A stretch of DNA of 64,000 nt from positions 62,001-126,000 of the forward strand of contig NZ_BSUG01000087.1 of assembly GCF_030161475.1 (NCBI RefSeq), written 5' to 3'. The number at the start of each line of letters is the position of its first letter. Positions within the stretch are counted from its first letter, which is position 1. The notes beneath the pieces were generated by a model. The model saw nothing but the letters and a program-made list of their open reading frames with translations. It ran no database searches and had not been told where the DNA came from. Made by a program: the position numbers and the translations under genes. Below, piece after piece: positions 60,417-64,000 of this stretch. Source of the DNA: Tetragenococcus halophilus subsp. flandriensis. GTDB lineage: Bacteria; Bacillota; Bacilli; Lactobacillales; Enterococcaceae.

Positions 60417-60495
60417 GCTACTTAGCTATTGCCTAGCACTGGAAAAAATAGCTGAAATTGAATAAAATATGTTTATAGGGAGGAGCACCAATACT

Positions 60496-61095
60496 ATGCA
60501 TATCGGTCGGTTTAGACTTGGAATGAGAACATTCAAAACTGCTTTATCTGTGGTAGTGTGTGTTTTGCTTTTTCATGTGCTTGATCGGGATAATCCTTTG
60601 ATCGCAACAATCGCAGCTGTCGTTTCTTTGCGGCAAGATATGACCTCGACTGTTAGTATAGGAAAAGAACGTATTTTAGGCAATACAGTGGGCAGTGTCG
60701 CTGCTATGGTTTATCTTGTGGTACAACATTTTTTCCCACACACACTGTTTTTACAGCTAGTCTTATTACCTATATTAGTCGCTATAGTGGTTATTTTTCA
60801 AGATGGAATTGGCAACAATTCTGGCATCATTACCGGTATTGCTACTTTTATCTTGATTACCTTAAGTACACCTCAAGGAGAATCAGTTATTGTAGCGCTT
60901 GATCGGATTGTTGATACCTTTATTGGCGTTGGCGTTGCTATCTTTTTAAATATTGTTATAAAGCCACCAGAAACGGAAGAACAAAGAGAAATAGAAAACG
61001 ACTTAACGAAGTTAAAAGAACAAGAACAAGAGTTGCAAGATGAATTATCGCAAATACATGACAGAATAAAGAATGAGGAAAAAAAAGACAAGTGA
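60496..61095 (+). CDS. FUSC/aromatic acid exporter-like membrane protein
   Basis: 199 residues. Five or six transmembrane helices (about 10-155) resemble the ArAE_1/FUSC family of putative efflux proteins; RQDMTSTVSIGKERILGNTVGS is a family-like turn. A charged coiled-coil tail (about 160-199) follows. The substrate is unknown. The ATG at 60496 follows GGGAGGAG; the frame to 60469 is open, but lacks a site. Confidence 0.8.
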   Translation: MHIGRFRLGMRTFKTALSVVVCVLLFHVLDRDNPLIATIAAVVSLRQDMTSTVSIGKERILGNTVGSVAAMVYLVVQHFFPHTLFLQLVLLPILVAIVVIFQDGIGNNSGIITGIATFILITLSTPQGESVIVALDRIVDTFIGVGVAIFLNIVIKPPETEEQREIENDLTKLKEQEQELQDELSQIHDRIKNEEKKDK

Positions 61096-61124
61096 ACCAG
61101 CAAAATCTCACTTGTCTTTTTTGT
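61079..61124. terminator. Bidirectional terminator between the FUSC-like gene and nagA
   Basis: AAAAAAGACAAGTGA (61081-61095) pairs perfectly with TCACTTGTCTTTTTT (61108-61122), serving both convergent genes. Confidence 0.95.
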
Positions 61125-61129
61125 TGAAT

Positions 61130-62278
61130 TTAAGCATGATATCTTTCTTGTCCATCCAAATAAGTAGCATTCAAAGTCATATCTGGATTTAAAACAATAA
61201 AGTCCGCAGCTCTACCTTTTTTGATTTTTCCACAGCTATCATCAATATTTGAACTAATTGCAGGAACCAAGCTCCCCATTGTAATTGCCTGCTCTGGTGT
61301 GGCAATATTCCAATCTACCACGTTTTTCACACCTTCTTTTAGTTTCAAAATACTTCCAGCTAAGTTTCCTTCTTTCATTCTAGCTGTACCATCTTTAACA
61401 ACTACTGGAAATTCTCCTAAAATATAATCCCCGTCTGGCATACCTCCGGCCATCATACAGTCTGTAATTAAAGAAACACGGTTATAACCCATTTTTTGAA
61501 TCACCAATTCTGCTGCTTTAGGATGAACATGATAGCCATCGCAAATCAGTTCAGCATACACCTCGTTTAATGTTAACAAAGCACCTACCATCCCTGGCTC
61601 ACGATGATTCAAACCACTCATGCCATTATAAGCATGGACAAAAACATCAGCACCTGCTTCAACCGCAGAAGATGCTTGTTGGAAAGTAGCACTACTATGA
61701 CCCAAAGATACAACTACATCTTCATCACTGACTTGTTTAACGAAAGCTTCTACCCCATCTCTTTCGGGCGCAAGCGCGATTTTTTTAATAATGCCACCAG
61801 AAGCTTCTTGCCATTCGTGAAAAGTATCAATATCCGGATCGCTAAAATAAGAAGGATTTTGTGCGCCTTTGTGTTCTTCAGTAAAAAAAGGCCCTTCAAA
61901 ATAAATCCCTTGAATTTTAGCACCTGTTTCGCTACCTTTGACCTCTCCCAACATTTTAGCTACGTCTTTTAAATGTTTCCTACTTGAAGTTAAGGTTGTG
62001 GGTAAAAATGAAGTCACGCCACAAGAAAGTAGACCTTCTGAAATTTCATTCATTCCTTGTGCGTCATTATCCATCACATCATGATTTTTAAAACCATGAA
62101 TATGTGTATCAACTAAACCAGGTGCGATCCATTTACCACTTTGATCAATAACATTTACTTTTTCATCAGGAAGTATTTTATAGTATTGACCAAATTTTCC
62201 ATCTACAATTTCTAAATAACCATTATCCTCAATATGGGACGCGAAAAAAAACCTATCTGCTGCTAGAAATTCTCTCAT
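61130..62278 (-). CDS. nagA: N-acetylglucosamine-6-phosphate deacetylase
   Basis: 382 residues. It converts GlcNAc-6-P to GlcN-6-P for glycolysis or wall recycling. The metallo-amidohydrolase shows VDTHIHGFKNHDVMD, YFEGPFFTEEHKGAQNP, SLGHSSATFQQA and LITDCMMAGGMPDGDY, with FVHAYNGMSGLNHREPG. It is a single gene in this window; nagB is not present. Confidence 0.97.
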   Translation of the reverse strand: MREFLAADRFFFASHIEDNGYLEIVDGKFGQYYKILPDEKVNVIDQSGKWIAPGLVDTHIHGFKNHDVMDNDAQGMNEISEGLLSCGVTSFLPTTLTSSRKHLKDVAKMLGEVKGSETGAKIQGIYFEGPFFTEEHKGAQNPSYFSDPDIDTFHEWQEASGGIIKKIALAPERDGVEAFVKQVSDEDVVVSLGHSSATFQQASSAVEAGADVFVHAYNGMSGLNHREPGMVGALLTLNEVYAELICDGYHVHPKAAELVIQKMGYNRVSLITDCMMAGGMPDGDYILGEFPVVVKDGTARMKEGNLAGSILKLKEGVKNVVDWNIATPEQAITMGSLVPAISSNIDDSCGKIKKGRAADFIVLNPDMTLNATYLDGQERYHA

Positions 62279-62517
62279 TTTAATCTCTCCTCGTTTGCTT
62301 CTTTTCCTACAATTAACCTACGCTAATTTTATAGTAAAGTCAAGAATGGTCTACACCGTTTTTTCCCCATGAAATAATCCTTGCATCATAGAAAAAATAA
62401 TAGTATAGTCTAGCAAGAGGATTTGGCAATGCTTAATTTGTCTGCCCTTAAAACAAGCCTAAAAGTATCATCCAGGTATTTTTACTTGACTCAACTAATT
62501 AGATAGGAGCCGATGAT

Positions 62518-62700
62518 ATGGTAGAAAATACAACAGTAACATTTGAGTGGGAAAACACCACCTTATCTGGTCAGGTTTCAAAAGAATATGAAAATTCATA
62601 TTTAGTTGAAATTGACAACCCAACTAAAGAAATCGCTGATAGTTATAATGGCCGAATGGTTGTTAGTAAAAAAGCATGTAAAATCAAAGAAGACAATTAA
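62518..62700 (+). CDS. DUF2187 family protein
   Basis: 60 residues. A small beta-strand-rich protein of the DUF2187 pattern (VTFEWENTTLSGQVSKEYENS, MVVSKKACKI). The function is unknown. GGAG precedes the ATG. It faces the aminotransferase with a strong shared terminator. Confidence 0.8.
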   Translation: MVENTTVTFEWENTTLSGQVSKEYENSYLVEIDNPTKEIADSYNGRMVVSKKACKIKEDN

Positions 62701-62702
62701 AG

Positions 62703-62758
62703 GCAAAAATACTACGCTCACATACATCACTTTGGGTATATGAGCGTAGTATTTTTTA
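62703..62758. terminator. Bidirectional terminator between DUF2187 and the aminotransferase
   Basis: AAAAATACTACGCTCA (62705-62720) and TGAGCGTAGTATTTTT (62741-62756) form a perfect stem of about 16 bp with a 20-nt loop. Confidence 0.94.
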
Positions 62759-63973
62759 TTTTTGCTTATAAGTAGCCAAGAACTCTTTCATTTTCTCTGT
62801 CGTTAATTTTAAATCATCTAAATTAGGCAGATAAACAATTCGGAAATGATCAGGCTGTTGCCAATTAAAACCACCGCCATGAACTAATAAAACATGATAT
62901 TCGTGTAAAAAGTCCAATACAAACTGTTCATCATCCAAGATATTAAAACGCTTGGTATCAATTTTAGGAAAAATATAAAAAGCTGCTTTAGGCTTAACGG
63001 CTGAAAGGCCTTCTATACTATTAATCGCATTATAAATATACTCTCGTTGCTCATAAATTCGCCCACCAGGAAGTAGTAGTTCATCAACACTTTGATATCC
63101 GCCTAATGCTGTTTGGATAATTTGTTGTGATAAAACATTTGAACATAAACGCATAGACGAAAGCATATTTAAGCCTTCAATATAGTCTTTGATATGAGAT
63201 TTGTCCCCACTGATTACCATCCAACCTACACGAAAACCAGCTACACGATGAGATTTCGACAAACCACTAAAGGTCACAATCGGACGATCCGGTGCTAAAG
63301 TTGCAATGGGAATATGTTTATATTCATCCATGACTAAACGATCATAAATTTCATCAGAAAAGATAATCAGATCAAATTCCCTAGCGATTTGAACAACGCC
63401 TTCTAAAACTTCCTTAGGATAAACTGCTCCTGTTGGATTGTTAGGATTGATCAAAACAATCGCTTTTGTTTTACTAGTTACTTTAGAACGAATATCATCT
63501 ATATCCGGATTCCATTCACTGGCCTCATCACAGATATAATGAACGGGCTTTCCACCTGCTAAAGATACTGAAGCTGTCCACAAAGGATAATCTGGCATAG
63601 GTACAAGTACTTCGTCTCCATTATTACAAAGCCCTTGCATTGACATTGTAATCAGTTCACTAACACCGTTACCAGTATAGATGTCATTAATTGAAACTTC
63701 AGGAAAATCACGTAATTGACAGTACTGTTCAATCGCTTTTCTTGCTGAAAAAACACCCTTTGAATCAGAATACCCTTCTGATTCTCGTACATTCATAATT
63801 AAGTCGCGAACCACTTCATTCGGAGCTTCAAATCCAAAAGTCGCAGGATTACCAGTATTTAATTTTAAAATACTAACCCCTTCTTCTTGCATACGATCCG
63901 CTTCTTCTACCACCGGTCCTCTTACATCGTAACTGACACCTTCAAGTTTACCGGATTTTTCAAAATCTCTCAT
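62756..63973 (-). CDS. PLP-dependent aminotransferase, AlaT-like
   Basis: 405 residues, fold type I. Motifs: SDSKGVFSARKAIEQYC, VLINPNNPTGAVYPKEVL, IIFSDEIYDRLVMD and the Schiff-base lysine in TFSGLSKSHRVAGFRVGWM. The closest characterised group is AlaA/AlaT, glutamate-pyruvate transaminases, so alanine synthesis from pyruvate is likely. A RBS-like AGGAAGGC precedes the ATG. Only 27 bases of the next region remain in the window. Confidence 0.94.
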   Translation of the reverse strand: MRDFEKSGKLEGVSYDVRGPVVEEADRMQEEGVSILKLNTGNPATFGFEAPNEVVRDLIMNVRESEGYSDSKGVFSARKAIEQYCQLRDFPEVSINDIYTGNGVSELITMSMQGLCNNGDEVLVPMPDYPLWTASVSLAGGKPVHYICDEASEWNPDIDDIRSKVTSKTKAIVLINPNNPTGAVYPKEVLEGVVQIAREFDLIIFSDEIYDRLVMDEYKHIPIATLAPDRPIVTFSGLSKSHRVAGFRVGWMVISGDKSHIKDYIEGLNMLSSMRLCSNVLSQQIIQTALGGYQSVDELLLPGGRIYEQREYIYNAINSIEGLSAVKPKAAFYIFPKIDTKRFNILDDEQFVLDFLHEYHVLLVHGGGFNWQQPDHFRIVYLPNLDDLKLTTEKMKEFLATYKQK

Positions 63974-64000
63974 AAGCCTTCCTCTTTCCAGAAATCCTTT

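Overview
The window is a low-GC Firmicutes chromosome segment. Gene content and order fit Lactobacillales, most likely Enterococcaceae (a Tetragenococcus- or Enterococcus-like bacterium). The case rests on a lepA 3' end, a CtsR-controlled clpB, a dnaB-dnaI primosome pair next to nrdR, a pycA/ylb cluster (ylaN, ftsW, pyc, ylbC-like, ylbF, ylbG, rsmD, coaD, sepM), a four-gene pdh operon, and DUF1149, DUF2187 and UPF0223 proteins. Genus is an inference from synteny; no rRNA or tRNA gene is visible.

Layout. 1-2.5 kb: the 3' end of lepA, then a LexA-boxed yolD-like gene followed directly by an IS3-family element whose tail carries a large palindrome. 2.5-13 kb: an AI-2E family permease, then mostly minus-strand housekeeping genes (clpB, a membrane protein, pepT, nif3-like/trmK, dnaI/dnaB). 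13.1-14.95 kb: an IS110-family element inserted between nrdR and dnaB, genes that are usually adjacent, with a long structured 5' region that is a candidate bridge RNA. 15-31 kb: coaE-mutM-polA, a BI-1 protein, a hot-dog protein, murC, sprT-tex, and the ylb-type cluster. 31-39 kb: pyc, ftsW, ylaN, typA, an inositol-monophosphatase-like gene and UPF0223. 39.3 kb: a second perfect LexA box driving an orphan 76-codon gene with an OB-fold-like pattern. 39.6-45 kb: the pyruvate dehydrogenase operon. 45-52 kb: a UDP-GlcNAc epimerase and purine genes (guaC, purB, purK, and xpt behind a guanine-type riboswitch). 52-56 kb: a CstA-family carrier beside a LytS/LytTR two-component system. 56.3 kb: four 40-bp tandem repeats, each containing a hairpin. 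56.6-64 kb: a TIM-barrel-like protein, cell-wall enzymes (GH73, VanY-like), an oxidoreductase, a FUSC-type membrane protein, nagA, DUF2187 and an aminotransferase.

How the genes work together. Several serve the pyruvate node: pdhABCD oxidises pyruvate, pyc carboxylates it, the aminotransferase is of the alanine/pyruvate type, and CstA with LytS/LytTR resembles known pyruvate-uptake and sensing modules. A second group handles DNA replication and repair: polA, mutM, dnaB, dnaI, nrdR and the two SOS genes. A third makes or remodels cell wall: murC, ftsW, wecB-like, nagA, GH73 and VanY. Purine salvage and interconversion (xpt, guaC, purB, purK) form a fourth. Most convergent ends are closed by clear hairpin-T terminators.

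The least explained signals are the structured leader of the IS110 element, the SOS-controlled OB-fold-like gene, the 40-bp hairpin repeat array, and the palindromic tail of the IS3 element.
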